Below, in pieces: positions 1 to 10,899 of a stretch of DNA of 31,243 nt. Under the pieces are notes generated by a model. That model had not been told where the DNA came from and did not search any database. It was given only the letters and a program-made list of their open reading frames with translations. Both the position numbers and the translations under genes were made by a program. The stretch lies in the NCBI RefSeq assembly GCF_001186125.1, contig NW_014040444.1:2561-33803 (forward strand), given 5' to 3'. Every line of letters starts with the position of its first letter. The first letter of the stretch is position 1. The stretch comes from Sphaeroforma arctica JP610. Lineage: Eukaryota; Opisthokonta; Ichthyosporea; Ichthyophonida.

Positions 1-39
1 ATATATACCAAGCGACCTAAGAACAATACACACACATAT

Positions 40-44
<5 letters not shown>

Positions 45-76
<32 letters not shown>

Positions 77-110
77 TATATATGTATATATATAAATATA
101 TTTATATAAT
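45..110. repeat. AT microsatellite
   Basis: A simple (AT)n run followed by imperfect TA/TATAA sequence lies about 300 bases upstream of the MED26-like start codon. A similar TA/CATA tract closes the other end of the window. No promoter role can be read from it. Confidence 0.9.
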
Positions 111-361
111 TATACTTCTCTCATTCCAAACCCGGAGACAGTTGAGTCACTTGAGTCCCGGACACACGGTATTATTTATTTGATTTTATTTTGAAGAACA
201 ACACAATCCTAAATTGCAATCTGAGGAAAATTACTCTGGATTCTTTTGGTATAAATACATTCGGATTTGTATTTACCTCGTCATAAATATCGATTCGATT
301 TATCAATGCGGTGACTCGCAGAAAGTGTAGTGTACCGTCTAGGTGGGAAAATACAAAGGAC

Positions 362-403
362 ATGGCAGGGAAGATTGGTTCTACTCTGTTTACATATAAA
401 TAA
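362..403 (+). promoter_or_regulatory. possible uORF upstream of MED26-like start
   Basis: An ATG at 362 opens a 13-codon frame that closes with TAA at 401-403, eleven bases before the MED26-like ATG at 415. If the transcript starts upstream of 362, ribosomes would meet this short frame first, which could lower translation of the main frame. This is inferred from position only; the transcription start is unknown. Confidence 0.35.
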
Positions 404-414
404 ACTCATTGAAT

Positions 415-2743
415 ATGGAGGGACCTGCGAATGTGGACACTGTCCGCAAATGGTCTCAAGAAATTGACCGCATGATCAATTCTAGCATTGACGAAGGCCG
501 TGTGCAGGCTATTCTCAATGGTTTATTAAAGGGCTCTTTGTCATATACTATACTCAAGGTAACTAAGTTACGCGCGAATGGTAGTTGTTTTGGTGTGCCA
601 GTGTTCCGGTGTATGTATCGCACTACTGATATGGCTTATAAGCACACATAGTCTACAGTCTTATAATATATGCAAAGTTATTACATGTACAGTATCAACC
701 TGTAGAATCTCTTCCGATTCCCCACTTCCACAATTCACACCTGTTTTACTGTTTTGTATAATGTTTAACTAGGATTCCGATATAGGTAGGAAAGTGAATA
801 TGCTGCGACGCGAGCATCTGGAGTCCTTTCCGGAGCTCAAGCAAGGTGCCCGAGAGTTGATAAAGCTATTCAAGAACATCATGGCCCAAGGCAAAAGCGC
901 GAGTGCAGCCGCAACCGCAAAGGCAAAGCAGCCAGTACCACCCAGTAGTCTCACCATGATCTGTAAAAAGACTGGAACATCGAGTGGCAAGACTGACAAA
1001 GGTTCTGTATCTATACCAGTGAATAACAGCAATAGTAAGCAAATCAATCAACCCACTAGTGTCAATAGCGTGCCCAAAATGAAACTCAAGATCGCCATCA
1101 AGTCGCCACCTACGTCGACATCGAATACGCAGGTAAGACCTCTGGTTGTTGAAAATAAACAGGACACCATACAGATTGTATCATACCCAAAGGTGAAATC
1201 TACACAGGGTATGAACCCGTCGAGATCACCCGCAGTGAATGCCACATCGTCTCACGCTGAGGGGAAATCTCAGGGCCACGGCCATGGCGACAGTACTCGA
1301 TCCGGGGTAGTGGATCATCAAAGAAGGAATGGCTCGAAAGGTATACAAAGCTCAGATGTGAATGAAGGTTTGATATATTATAAAAGCGCCTGTCAGTTGT
1401 CTCTGTTCTTCTGTGTTTGGAATGAAGGGCATGCAAAAAAAAACGCATGTTAGAAGCGAAGTATAAGCACATGTTTATTCATATATTGATGTTTTTTGTG
1501 CGTTTGAAGGCATCGCAAGCAACCAGCATCGATTCTGACTCGGCTTACTTCCTATTACTATTTCTCTTCCCACTGTTTTGTGGAAGTAGATGTACAACGT
1601 AAAAGGCAACCCGATCCCAAATCCTCGGGCGAGCTTGACCTCTTCACACGCAAAAAGGCCCCTCGTATTCAACTGAAGTCTGCACATAAGGACGGGTATT
1701 CTGCCGGACACAGGACTCCTCTGAGCAACACATCTCAACAGCACCGGTCACCACAACCACACGCACGGTCACCGCAACCGCACGCTCGATCTCCGCAACC
1801 ACCACCAAAGTCACCCCAGAAACTATCAAGGTCACCACATCCGACATTTAGGTCGCCACGACCAACAGTAAAGTCACCAAATCCGACATCCCGGTCGCCA
1901 CATCCAACTTCAAGGTCGCCACATCCGACGTCACGGTCGCCACAAAAGCAGTCGCAGGTACAACGACAGCCGTTAAGGTCTCCGCAACCACCACCGAAAC
2001 CTTCACAACCTCAGCCACGGCTGCCACAACCTCAACTGGGAGGAGGAAGGGATAGGCTACAGATCAACCGCCCCCCAACATCACAACACCCGCAGAAACG
2101 GGAAGCTAGCGAAGCACCCCTGGAATCGCAGCCTGTACTGAAGAAACCCCAGATTGCCAAGGCAAAACCGGCGCCTTTGTTCAATTCGGGAAGTAAGCAT
2201 GTGAACCAGCGTGTGCGGCGAGAGAATGCCGAAGATGAGGCACGGAGGCGGCAGGCTCAGCAGCGGAAGGTTGACGCGGCCAAGAATTCTGACCGCTTCT
2301 ACAATGAATACCAGCACACAGAAACTGAAAAGTTGGAACAAGAAAGAATCAAACAACTCAAACTCAATCCTCCACCGGATATGGAGACGAAGCAGGAGAT
2401 AAAGACTACAGGAAATGTTAGCGCAGAAGTGCAAGACGCCACTGTGCGGGCTTCGACACCCGCTGGCCCGCAAAAGCCGCCTAAACCTTCTCCAGAAGAT
2501 CTTCTGCCGAAGCTACGCATCCCCGAACGACACCCGGCGAACGCCCGATTGGCAAACCCAAAGAATTTAGTAAGCACCGTTCACGCCGCATACAATGTGA
2601 ATCGGCGATGGAAGGGTGTGGATGGAGACGTAGGCTCAGATGGAACTTGGAGAAAATACAGTCAGACACAGGCAATATCGGTAGCTCCCGGACACCATAT
2701 GGTAGTTGCGCCATATTCAACACCATTCTCTAGAGAACGGTGA
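415..2743 (+). CDS. MED26: Mediator complex subunit 26 homologue (three exons)
   Basis: Exons 415-558, 773-1340 and 1590-2743 give a 621-residue protein; human MED26 is about 600. Residues about 10-88 form a TFIIS N-terminal (LW) helical domain, with the typical VNMLRRE and LIKLFKNI segments after the first intron. A basic, low-complexity linker follows, then an RSP-repeat region (290-387), then a charged helical stretch. The last 45 residues carry WKGVDG, GTW and a VVAPY tail. These align by eye with the WPGVNG, GNWYDW and ILPYV motifs of the MED26 C-terminal domain, which binds core Mediator. MED26 recruits elongation factors to promoters in the nucleus. I start at ATG 415 because the frame upstream has no ATG. 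Intron phases (0, 1) and the GTAACT and GTATAC donors agree. An alternative donor at 1368 keeps frame. PNUTS and TFIIS share the N-domain but not this C-terminus. Confidence 0.75.
1745..2035 (+). repeat. in-frame RSP-x-P coding repeat in MED26
   Basis: About a dozen 18-base units encode RSPQPH, RSPHPTS and related variants, then decay into a PQP-rich tail. The arrangement is an SP/TP-rich, probably disordered linker between the LW domain and the C-terminal Mediator-binding domain. The SP pairs are possible sites for proline-directed kinases; that is inference. Such arrays usually vary in copy number between strains. Confidence 0.85.
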
Positions 2744-2782
2744 CAGGAGGAGCCATGACAGTCGCAATATAAACTAGCAGCC

Positions 2783-2788
2783 AATAAA
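2783..2788 (+). terminator. poly(A) signal of MED26-like gene
   Basis: A perfect AATAAA lies 39 bases past the MED26-like stop codon, inside the 166-base gap to the convergent AFG1L gene. Confidence 0.6.
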
Positions 2789-2858
2789 AACTAATAGCAG
2801 CCATTAGAGGTCGTTAGTATTATAAGAACCTGTACTGCTCGATGTTGGTTTTCATTTG

Positions 2859-2864
2859 TTTATT
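2859..2864 (-). terminator. poly(A) signal of AFG1L gene
   Basis: Read on the minus strand this is AATAAA, 45 bases past the AFG1L stop codon. The two opposing signals are about 70 bases apart, so cleavage of either message would run close to, or into, the other gene's 3' UTR. Confidence 0.6.
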
Positions 2865-2909
2865 ATCGTTACCAATTGATCATTCTAAAGTAAAAGGCTT
2901 AATTACTAT

Positions 2910-5900
2910 TCAGGATGCTAATTTAGTGCCCTGACACCACGTCGTTTGCCAATATTGTTCGGACTGCATCTCGATTAATCTTGAAATGCATCTTTCTGCG
3001 GCGAACTTCTCGTCCCCGCCGGTAAAAACGCTGGCTGTGGCATTATCCTGATTATTCGAAAGCGGTCGGGAAAGTGCATTCAGTGGCTGATAGATTCACT
3101 TCCACAACAATTACACCTAGCCACACAAGATGTATTACGAGCATAAGCTCACTTATCGTTCAATAGCACCGTTGGCTTAACCAAACTACTGGAACTGGCC
3201 GACAAAGATACGGATGAATGTAATTGTGATGCAAGAAATAGGATTAATTCATACCGTCCCTATTCCAAGGTCATCCATAAGTCCTCTGTTAGCCTCTCTT
3301 TGCTGCCATGACAGTTCTCCGTCCAGTTGGAATAGATGTCTGGGATCTTCACGAGCTGAGCAGGCAAATTTGCACTGTACAGAAAATATATGAGCGGATA
3401 TGAATTCGCATGTATTTGCATAAGGCTATACTGAATTATCTAGTCTCACCCCCAGGCAGAAAGGCGAACGTAAATGTGGTTCAACACCGACACTCAGCGT
3501 CATGATCGACTTTCTACTGTACTTACCTTGCTATCGTATATGGTATCGATGAGAGTAATAAAGCGCCGAGCCTCTATTTTCTGAGCCAGTGTCATGACGG
3601 GTACGTCCTCTACGAAGATGGTCTCATATTGACGGCATATTTCCAGGTAATCAGCAGCGCTGTGTTCCTGTTAAAAGCCGATAGACGAATTGAGAGATTT
3701 CTTGTCAGAATCTCAAAGAAAAATACTCAAGAACAGGCCGACAGTGGAACTATAAAGACAGCTAGCAAATATTGAGGAAGGTTTCTTCTCAATGCTAGCC
3801 GAAACACAATATTCTCACCTTCTTGCAAATTTCTGAGAACGTAAAGTAGCAGGCATTGCCCACCGACCTGGGAACGCGTACAGGTCGACCATACACCGTC
3901 AGCTCCACAGCCTCAGACTCTGCATTTGGTTTATCGGTAAATATACTGACTACAGAAAAAATCCTTCTTGGCAGCGACTCAATCTCACGGAGTGCTCGCG
4001 AATTCTGGAAAAATGAAATCATGAAAACTGTAATACAGACTACACACACCTTGCGTCGACGATCCCGCAAGCTTTATGAAGAGCTTCTCCAGCTCCATCG
4101 GGTCGCTGCATTGGTAAGCCATCAGAATAAAAAACAAAAATAGAATACATTATGATGATGTAACGAAGCCATTATTGTCGCAAGCATTGTTGCGTGAAGC
4201 ATGTTGAAGTGATACACACCTCACGTATGTATTAGCTTGTGACTTCTCTGCTTTCCTGTAATCTAGACCAGAGTTCAACGAGTACACTTTGCATCTTTCC
4301 TTCAAGACTTCGATAAACGGTAGGAACCCAGCCCTTTGTAGCCCACCCAGGTATAGCTCTGAAATGTACAATCAAGTTCACCGGTATGAGATAACACGGT
4401 CGAATACAATTTGTTATTTCATAGCTGTGCCATTTGCCGCGAAACGCACAATGAGCTCCTATTCTTAATCATACTTCCAAAGTCAAAGTACAAATCAGCA
4501 CGCCAGGGGAATGTGCGAACGTAAAATTGAACGATATAAAATTCGATATATTCATACATGCATGTAGAAAGAAAATCAAATGACTTCGGAATTATCAATC
4601 ATGATCAGAAAAAGGACATTCTACGTTCAATAAAATGTGAAGTTATGTATACCATCGGGGTGGCGATTAGACGTTGCTACAACCACAACTCCATTCTTAA
4701 ACAAATGAGTGAAGAGCCTTTTCAGTATCATGGCATCGACAATGTCATGGACCTGTAGAGTAGAGAATTTGAAGCATGAAAAGAACGCGCGACAGTCTAT
4801 ATACGAAAATATACTGTTTGCCAGCTTTAAATTTGAAACACTCGGCCAACTTGGAGTACCTGCATCTCGTCGAAGCACAACAACCATGTGTCTCTGCCTA
4901 TGGCCTCAGCAATCGGAGGTATAGGATCGAATGAAGTTTTGTTTTCACCATTGCTTTTCCATTTATGTACCCCTGCAGATTTTTGACAAGATCGTAGTGA
5001 GTGCCTGATACGACACTTGTCATTAATTGTCGAAAAGGTCACTTCAGGATGCAAAACAAAGCTACGAAATAGCCGCGCGAGTCTCCAACTTACTTAAATG
5101 GAATTCCTGCATAAATGCGTGGAAGTGTATCCGCCTCTTCTTCTGCACCGGCACTTGATCATAAAAAAGATCCATAAGCATGGTCTTCCCTGTTCCAACG
5201 CTACCAAACAGATACAATCCTTTGGGCGCCGTCACTTCTGGCTCTGATTTGCCCATCCCGAACATCTGACGTGGGAACAGGTAGGCATCGTATTTGATCG
5301 CTATTAGACTATGCTCTTAAAAAAAAATTACTTCCACGTTAGTGAGAGACACAACATTTGCCCTACCAACAAAGAAAACACTCGCTACGTAAAAACACAA
5401 ATAGCGTGAAGAATTCATTTCAGGATACATTACCGATAGCAAACCAGTGGGAGGTTCGGGTGTCGAAGTTGGTTCATAATTCAGAACAGTGTGGTATAAT
5501 TCATCTAGATGGCTGACGATTTTGCGCTGATATTCATCTCCGTTGAGTTGAGAGCTCCTCACCATACTATCATACCGTTGCAGTGGCGTTTCGTTTGAAG
5601 CTAGCACGGAAGCGATGTGTAGGAGTTGCGTAAATTCATAGGTAAATTATCGCAGCTTTACATAAATGATATGATACACCCGAATGAGCAATATCGGTTT
5701 ATATCTGACATACTTGAGTAGAAGCGACTCCTAGGAGAACAGTCCACCCGATCAGTTAGCCTTGGCGGTATTACAAACCTAATTGAAAAGATTAATAAAT
5801 GAGAGGCCTTCTTTGCAAAATATTATTTCTTAAACAATTACGCCAACTTGCCCAAGTGAACGATGGTCCTTTCAAAATGCTTAATCATTGGTACTGATCC

Positions 5901-6089
5901 TGCGTGCATGCAAAGAGGAAGAAATATAAATGTGAAGTAAACATGGTTGAGTCCTCCGGACCGTTCTAGCATTTATCTACTGGCGACGACATACCTCCCA
6001 TTGTGTAGTGGAGCATATTTCCTGGACAATAGGGCCCGTTGCAGTGCGCCTGTTCCCGCTAAACTGTGTAGCCCATTGAAGTGCTTCAT
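2910..6089 (-). CDS. AFG1L: AFG1-like mitochondrial AAA+ ATPase (twelve exons)
   Basis: Exons, 5' to 3': 6089-5995, 5730-5714, 5600-5434, 5265-5094, 4972-4860, 4752-4653, 4358-4220, 4105-4050, 3919-3819, 3667-3527, 3374-3255, 3047-2910. All join in phase to 452 residues; human AFG1L is about 481. The family sits in the mitochondrial inner membrane or matrix, where it helps degrade or disperse respiratory-chain subunits. Landmarks: a basic presequence (1-40), the PLQRYD family motif, Walker A GSVGTGKT (114-121), Walker B LLCFDE (to 186), sensor-1 ATSNR (to 218), [14 protein letters not shown], an RRFITLID segment with the sensor-2 region, and the C-terminal EMQSEQYW block. Introns are 107-294 bases. 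The start is the only ATG giving a presequence in phase with the microexon. At the end of exon 7 the GTGTGT donor, not GTGAGG five bases upstream, keeps frame. Every catalytic motif is intact. Confidence 0.93.
5714..5730 (-). other. AFG1L: 17-base microexon of AFG1L
   Basis: Exon 1 ends in phase 2 and the PLQRYD exon begins in phase 1, so they cannot be joined directly. This 17-base stretch has a CTCCTAG acceptor and a GTATGT donor, and it fits both phases exactly. The resulting residues read SRFYST across the junctions, an arginine-aromatic-serine pattern typical of mitochondrial presequence cleavage sites. The flanking introns are 264 and 113 bases. The exon call is inferred from phase and splice signals, with no transcript evidence. 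Confidence 0.7.
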
Positions 6090-6470
6090 ATCCACAGTCC
6101 GATCGAATGCGATAAGAGAACTAAATATACAGCACTGTGATACTCTACGCCACTTGGTACGTAAATATAATAAAATATGCGCCTAAATACCCGGACCGGC
6201 ACACATATTTTCAAATTTTGATTTATGAGCTCTTTTATATATATTTATATATTTATACGTGGATGTGAATAGTTTTATTTGATTTTTGGAAAAGACCATT
6301 CGACAACACTATTTCCATAAAAATCAATACATATATCTCATATATATATCACGTGAAAGGTGCTCTCTGTATGATTTCTATCTGTTTGCCAAACTGCCTT
6401 TCTGCCAGAGTTTGGATTTTGGAAATATAATGGGAGTATCGATTTTTGTCTGCCTCTATTTTAAGCAGTC
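6090..6470. other. AFG1L upstream region, no gene seen
   Basis: This AT-rich stretch includes a TATA-like AATAAAATATG patch near 6168. An open frame at 6286-6501 on the plus strand lacks a recognisable domain until its last ten codons, which belong to the LINE 3' end described next. It may therefore include more of that worn LINE copy. Confidence 0.5.
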
Positions 6471-6579
6471 AATCTTTCCTGAACCACTACAGCGACTATG
6501 AGAGCCATACCATATGTTCATACATTGTATCAGACATACTTGCCATTTTTGAAATAAATAATATTATCTCTATATGGCC
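6471..6579 (+). mobile_element. LINE 3' end fragment (copy 1)
   Basis: This stretch matches 8982-9079 closely over about 100 bases. Both carry the end of a reading frame, IFPEPLQRL followed by TGA, then a shared 3' UTR ending in an ATTATCYCTAT-type motif. I read it as the 5'-truncated end of the same non-LTR element, which is the commonest form of LINE insertion. No target-site duplication was evident. Confidence 0.7.
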
Positions 6580-6592
6580 ATATATATATATA

Positions 6593-6985
6593 TATGAAAT
6601 TTTAAACTAAAGAATATGTCTATCTTTACTACTGTCTATATTTACGCCGAAGTCAAACACTTCTCCAGTCGAATGCTTTCTTCCGCATACATTGTAAAAA
6701 TAGAATCGGATTGTTGTAGAATCAATATTTATACTTAGTTCGTACCGTTAACAATTCCTATAGATATACTTTCTTATATAGCTGATATATGAAATCCTAA
6801 ACTTTCAAATATATGTCTACCTTTACTGCTGTCTATATTTACGACGAAGTATAACACTTCTTCAGTTGGATGCTTTCTTCCGCAGACGTAAGACTAAAAA
6901 TCACATTGTTGTAGAATCAAAATTAATACTAGTTCATACCGTTATCAATTTCAATACGTATACATATCTTCTTGAACGCATGTTG
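6593..6985. repeat. two-copy tandem repeat, about 195-base period
   Basis: Unit 1 (6593-6787) and unit 2 (6788 to about 6985) share blocks such as CTGTCTATATTTACG and ATGCTTTCTTCCGCA with many substitutions and small indels. It is clearly older than the 247-base pair at 10.1 kb. No coding potential was seen. Confidence 0.8.
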
Positions 6986-8039
6986 TTCCAGTGAGATGTC
7001 ATATAATCACATGTTAGACAGAGTGTGATTTGGTTAATTAGTTCACCGAATAGAAACTAATTTTATAACCTTCATAAGTGTTCGACATCTTGTTATGTAA
7101 TCTAATATTTAAACAAGGAGATTAAATAACAAGAATCTATTTTTCCAATTTCACTGATATGTAGAAACATATTTCTTTAGACATTTCATTTTCTTAGTCT
7201 TGGACCAACATTGGGTACTTCTTTCGCTTCTCACACAACATCAGGTAAGGCACCATGTCGTAATGCGCTCAAGCAACAAGTTTCTGATTCTGAGAAGGTG
7301 TGTGCCCTGTATTCACCAAAAGGTTGCAGCTTTAGATCAACCACGAAAAAGTATATTGGGACTTTGACACCAGTGTTGTCATTAATACGAAAGAGTAAAA
7401 TAAAACACATATTTATGTATATGTTATTCAACAAAATACGTCTATGGTTGTTGACTGAGCCTTAGAGCCTTATCAGATAGAAACAACGCAAGATATGATT
7501 ATCACAAAACCAGCTGAGACAACATTGTTTTATATACGCTAAGTATCATGCATGCGGGAGTACAATGACAAGAAATAAAAAAACTATATTATAACATACT
7601 ATTACGCTGCATTGTAAAACAAATCAAAATGAAAAGAAGAATGTGACGTTACGCCTCACTAGTCATTACTATAGCATTGTAATGCTACGCTGCATCGTTG
7701 TAAAATATAATAAAGTTGGCACGAGAAAAAGGCGCTATGCGTCGCTAGACATCAGTGCTGGTCGTTGGTGACAAGTATTTATATCTATATGCCTATGGGG
7801 TACAGACACAGAGATCCCTGTTAATTCTAACTTAGAGGCGAGTAACCCTGAGGACACGGCGTATTTAACTTGGGTCAGCTACATGCCTTGTTCAGTGTAT
7901 ACTGAATATATTTCATATCCGTAGTCAGGGTTTGTGTTTTATGCTTGTAGCTTGTACGTAGGACAAGGGGTTTACTATGTATCTCACGTATTGGAGACAC
8001 AGGTATAAAGGCAATTACTACTTTGTAGAACTTACTTTA
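6986..8039. other. non-coding AT-rich stretch with a diverged 77-base pair
   Basis: No gene is recognisable here. The TACGCTGCAT blocks at 7609 and 7686 begin two worn copies of a roughly 77-base unit. The short open frame at 7211-7465 has no recognisable motif and no supporting splice context. Confidence 0.5.
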
Positions 8040-9079
8040 GTGGCTCGCTAGCTACCCCTTGAAGATGGCGCCCGAAATGCTCCCAATATCTGGGGTTCGC
8101 ACTCTCTCACAGAATATCAGGGATCAACTTCACCAGACAAATAGAATCCCTGGTTGCAGCTTTTTCCCTGGGTATCGCCTCTTTTTGCACCTATGACTTC
8201 CATGGCTTCCGCTGGCGACATCCCCGCAACCGACTAGTGCTGTTCAAAACATTCATCTTATCAACGGTTACATATGGCCTGAACATCATTTGAGCGCTAT
8301 AACTCAGCGCTCAACCAAGCAGCAGTCATCATCACAGACACTAAGTAGCCTAGGTTTCCCAAACATCAAACAAACTTACTCCAAAAAAATTTTGGCCTGC
8401 TCCCCGCGCGACCATTCGTGGACTACCTTAGAAGTTGTTCGGGAATACAACTCGACTCAATGGCCAGCACAAATTCACTCACCTCTCGGACGCAACCCGC
8501 AGTATCTCTATGCTTACCTGAAAACTGTACACAAAATCACGAGTGGGCGTACACCCGACCATGTAGCCGTCCGCCAACACTGTGACGACATTAGGAAGAA
8601 CTCAACAAACGCTGATCCAACAAAGAGATCGCGACAAATCACGAGTGGGCGTACACCCGACCATGTAGCCGTCTGCCAACACTGTGACGACATTAGGAAG
8701 AACTCAACAAACGCTGATCCAACAAGGAGATCGCGACAATGGACCGGTGCCGATAATACTACCAACTGGTTATGGGTAAACCCCCAACCTCAAACCGAGA
8801 CAAGGCCAGACACGACAGTTTCAATCGCTGCTTCAAGCCTACACGGATTCAGCTCTGTGCTATGATCGATGGTGTCAGTTTCTTGTCAGCGCCGACCCGA
8901 ATTGACCCAGCGCATATCCTCCATCGTCGACTCACTTGGCTCAAGCTTCAAATGGGAATTTACTGACCACTTCTTCCCATCGATCTTTCCCGAACCACTG
9001 CAACGGCTATGAGAGCTATACCATATGTACATACATTATAACTCATCCTATTGAAATAATTAATATTATCCCTATCGCC
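8040..9079 (+). mobile_element. decayed LINE fragment (copy 2), ORF2 C-terminus
   Basis: About 1 kb of the 3' end of a non-LTR retrotransposon. Near 8230-8275 a frame reads LVLFKTFILSTVTYGL, a form of the conserved segment after the reverse transcriptase palm in LINEs. The rest encodes the ORF2 C-terminal region with a CxxC-like patch, ends with IFPEPLQRL and TGA near 9011-9013, and continues into the 3' UTR shared with copy 1. The reading frame shifts several times, so the copy is dead. The start near 8040 is where coding resemblance begins and may be a 5' truncation point. Confidence 0.65.
8535..8738 (+). repeat. 102-base in-frame tandem duplication inside LINE copy 2
   Basis: Two adjacent 102-base units differ at only a couple of positions, one being CCGCC versus CTGCC. 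Because the period is a multiple of three, the 34-residue segment is repeated without changing frame, giving a long open frame (8290-8865) that looks gene-like but is element sequence. Confidence 0.9.
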
Positions 9080-10110
9080 GGGTCTTACAACTTCATCAAT
9101 AAACATGCCGCTATTGTCGTGACAATAATAACAAGAGCAATTTTTAACCAACAAGCAATAGGTGGTTTAATCAGATCAATGATGACTCTTGTCATTGGTG
9201 CATCTGTGTTCTAAGATAGAATTAAGGTATGTGGCCCACCATACTCTGTTTAATCTGAATGTTTTAACAAGGTTCGTAGTCGTTTTACGCTTGATCACAG
9301 AGAGTCTGCAAATTAAAATTGATCTAACATTCGCATTTTTCTAGTTTGTGTAACCATTCTGTGTATAGAAGATTTTCTATTACTGATATTTACTTTATAT
9401 TGTCAGATGCTCTTCATTTGAGAAAAAAAAAAAAAATTTTGGTAGACACTCGAGGAACAGAAACTTTGACTTACACAGCATACCTATTATCAACAGGCTA
9501 TTCATGTAGAGTATTTTACAAAGCGTTCTTGAGCCAGCGTTTCACATTAGAAGTTGGTTTAGTTGGGTTATCTTGCCAACGCCTGACTTTCGTCTATCGT
9601 CATGTTGACAACAAATCCTCGAACACGTCAGCCATTAGTGTCAAGTTTTTAATGATCATTCAGTTCTTTTTTGGCTCAATACGACATAATAACGTATGTA
9701 GCCGGAGTGTCTTTTTATACCCTAGTGTTCCCCATGTGCCAGTGGAAGACTTAATGGTTCGTCATTCCAATGGTCCGATTCCCTCAGTGTTGGTGATGTA
9801 GTTCCCAATCAGTTTCTAAGAACTCTCGGACTGTCCTTTGGTATTCTGATAGACTTCGGAGAAAAACTTTAAGTACTAATATATTGAAATATATAGAAGA
9901 TGAGTTGCAGTAAATTGGGTGAATGACTGAAACAAGCCTAGTACACAGTTTGTTGGTTCATTCATTCACCTTTGATTTACCGGTTTTAGTTCGAGAGTTC
10001 TTTGTACTCCGAGTAGATCTACAAGTTCCAAATTCCTATGTACTTCCAGAACGCTTCTCAAGATTGTGCATAATTACACTTGAAATACAATTATTATTTA
10101 TTTAGTAGCT
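9080..10110. other. unassigned stretch with two open frames
   Basis: A plus-strand frame at 9346-9801 stays open for 151 codons and another at 9923-10105 for 60. Neither begins with ATG at its 5' end and neither shows a domain I recognise. A 14-base A run near 9422 sits inside the first. The openness may be leftover coding sequence of a mobile element or chance. I do not call a gene. Confidence 0.4.
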
Positions 10111-10601
10111 CTAGTTATGATCGTGCTAAGCTTTTCTTAACTTCTTTATATCTAATTGACAGTTAGCTCATTAAAATTGCAAATCCATAGTCCTACTTTC
10201 TGGGTAACTTCATTCATCCTGGAAGGTGGTGAGCAATACATACTATGATATCTTCAGCTTTCAAATGCAGATATATATATCTTCAAGATTATGTCAAATT
10301 GTCTGTAAGTGTACCCGATGAATAGAATTACAGTTCACACGACTGAACATATTTTGTCTAGTTATGATCGTGCTAAGCTTTTCTTAACTTCTTTATATCT
10401 AATTGACAGTTAGCTCATTAAAATTGCAAAGCCATAGTCCTACTTTCTGGGTAACTTCATTCATCCTGGAAGGTGGTGAGCAATACATACTATGATATCT
10501 TCAGCTTTCGAATGCAGATATTTATATCTTCAAGATTATGTCAAATTGTCTGTAAGTGTACCCGATGAATAGAATTACAGTTCATACGACTGAACATATT
10601 T
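10111..10601. repeat. recent two-copy tandem duplication, 247-base period
   Basis: Units 10111-10357 and 10358-10601 begin with CTAGTTATGATCGTGCTAAG and differ at only a handful of sites. Near-identity implies a recent event. No coding signal is apparent, and the sequence before and after does not continue the repeat. Confidence 0.95.
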
Positions 10602-10899
10602 CGGTAGCAGTTAAAAATTAAAAATAGACATTGCATTTTAGAGATTGGCGGTAGGACAAAAACACTAGTACTTCAGAATTTATATTATTTTTATATAAAA
10701 TTTGCTACATCTACTAATGTCTGATATTGAGCCAGGTATATGACATACATACCAAAAACTCACGCTATATGAGCCATCAAAAATGAATTTATAACACTTT
10801 GGTTATATTGAAAAGGCTTTTTCAGGGAACTTGTATTTGATTATTTGGAAACAGATAATAGCAAATGTGTTATCTCATTTGAGCTTATTATTTCTGATA

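Noticed and set aside
1341-1453. Extension of MED26 exon 2 reading to its own stop
   Set aside because: The added residues have no coding character and the frame resumes at 1590 after a good acceptor, so I treat it as intron retention.
3255-3260. TGA after exon 11 as the AFG1L stop
   Set aside because: The TGA overlaps a GTATGA donor; an in-phase exon at 3047-2910 supplies the missing EMQSEQYW C-terminus.
8514-8765. Minus-strand open frame opposite the 102-base duplication
   Set aside because: It is a mirror of the duplicated LINE segment and repeats the same artefact.
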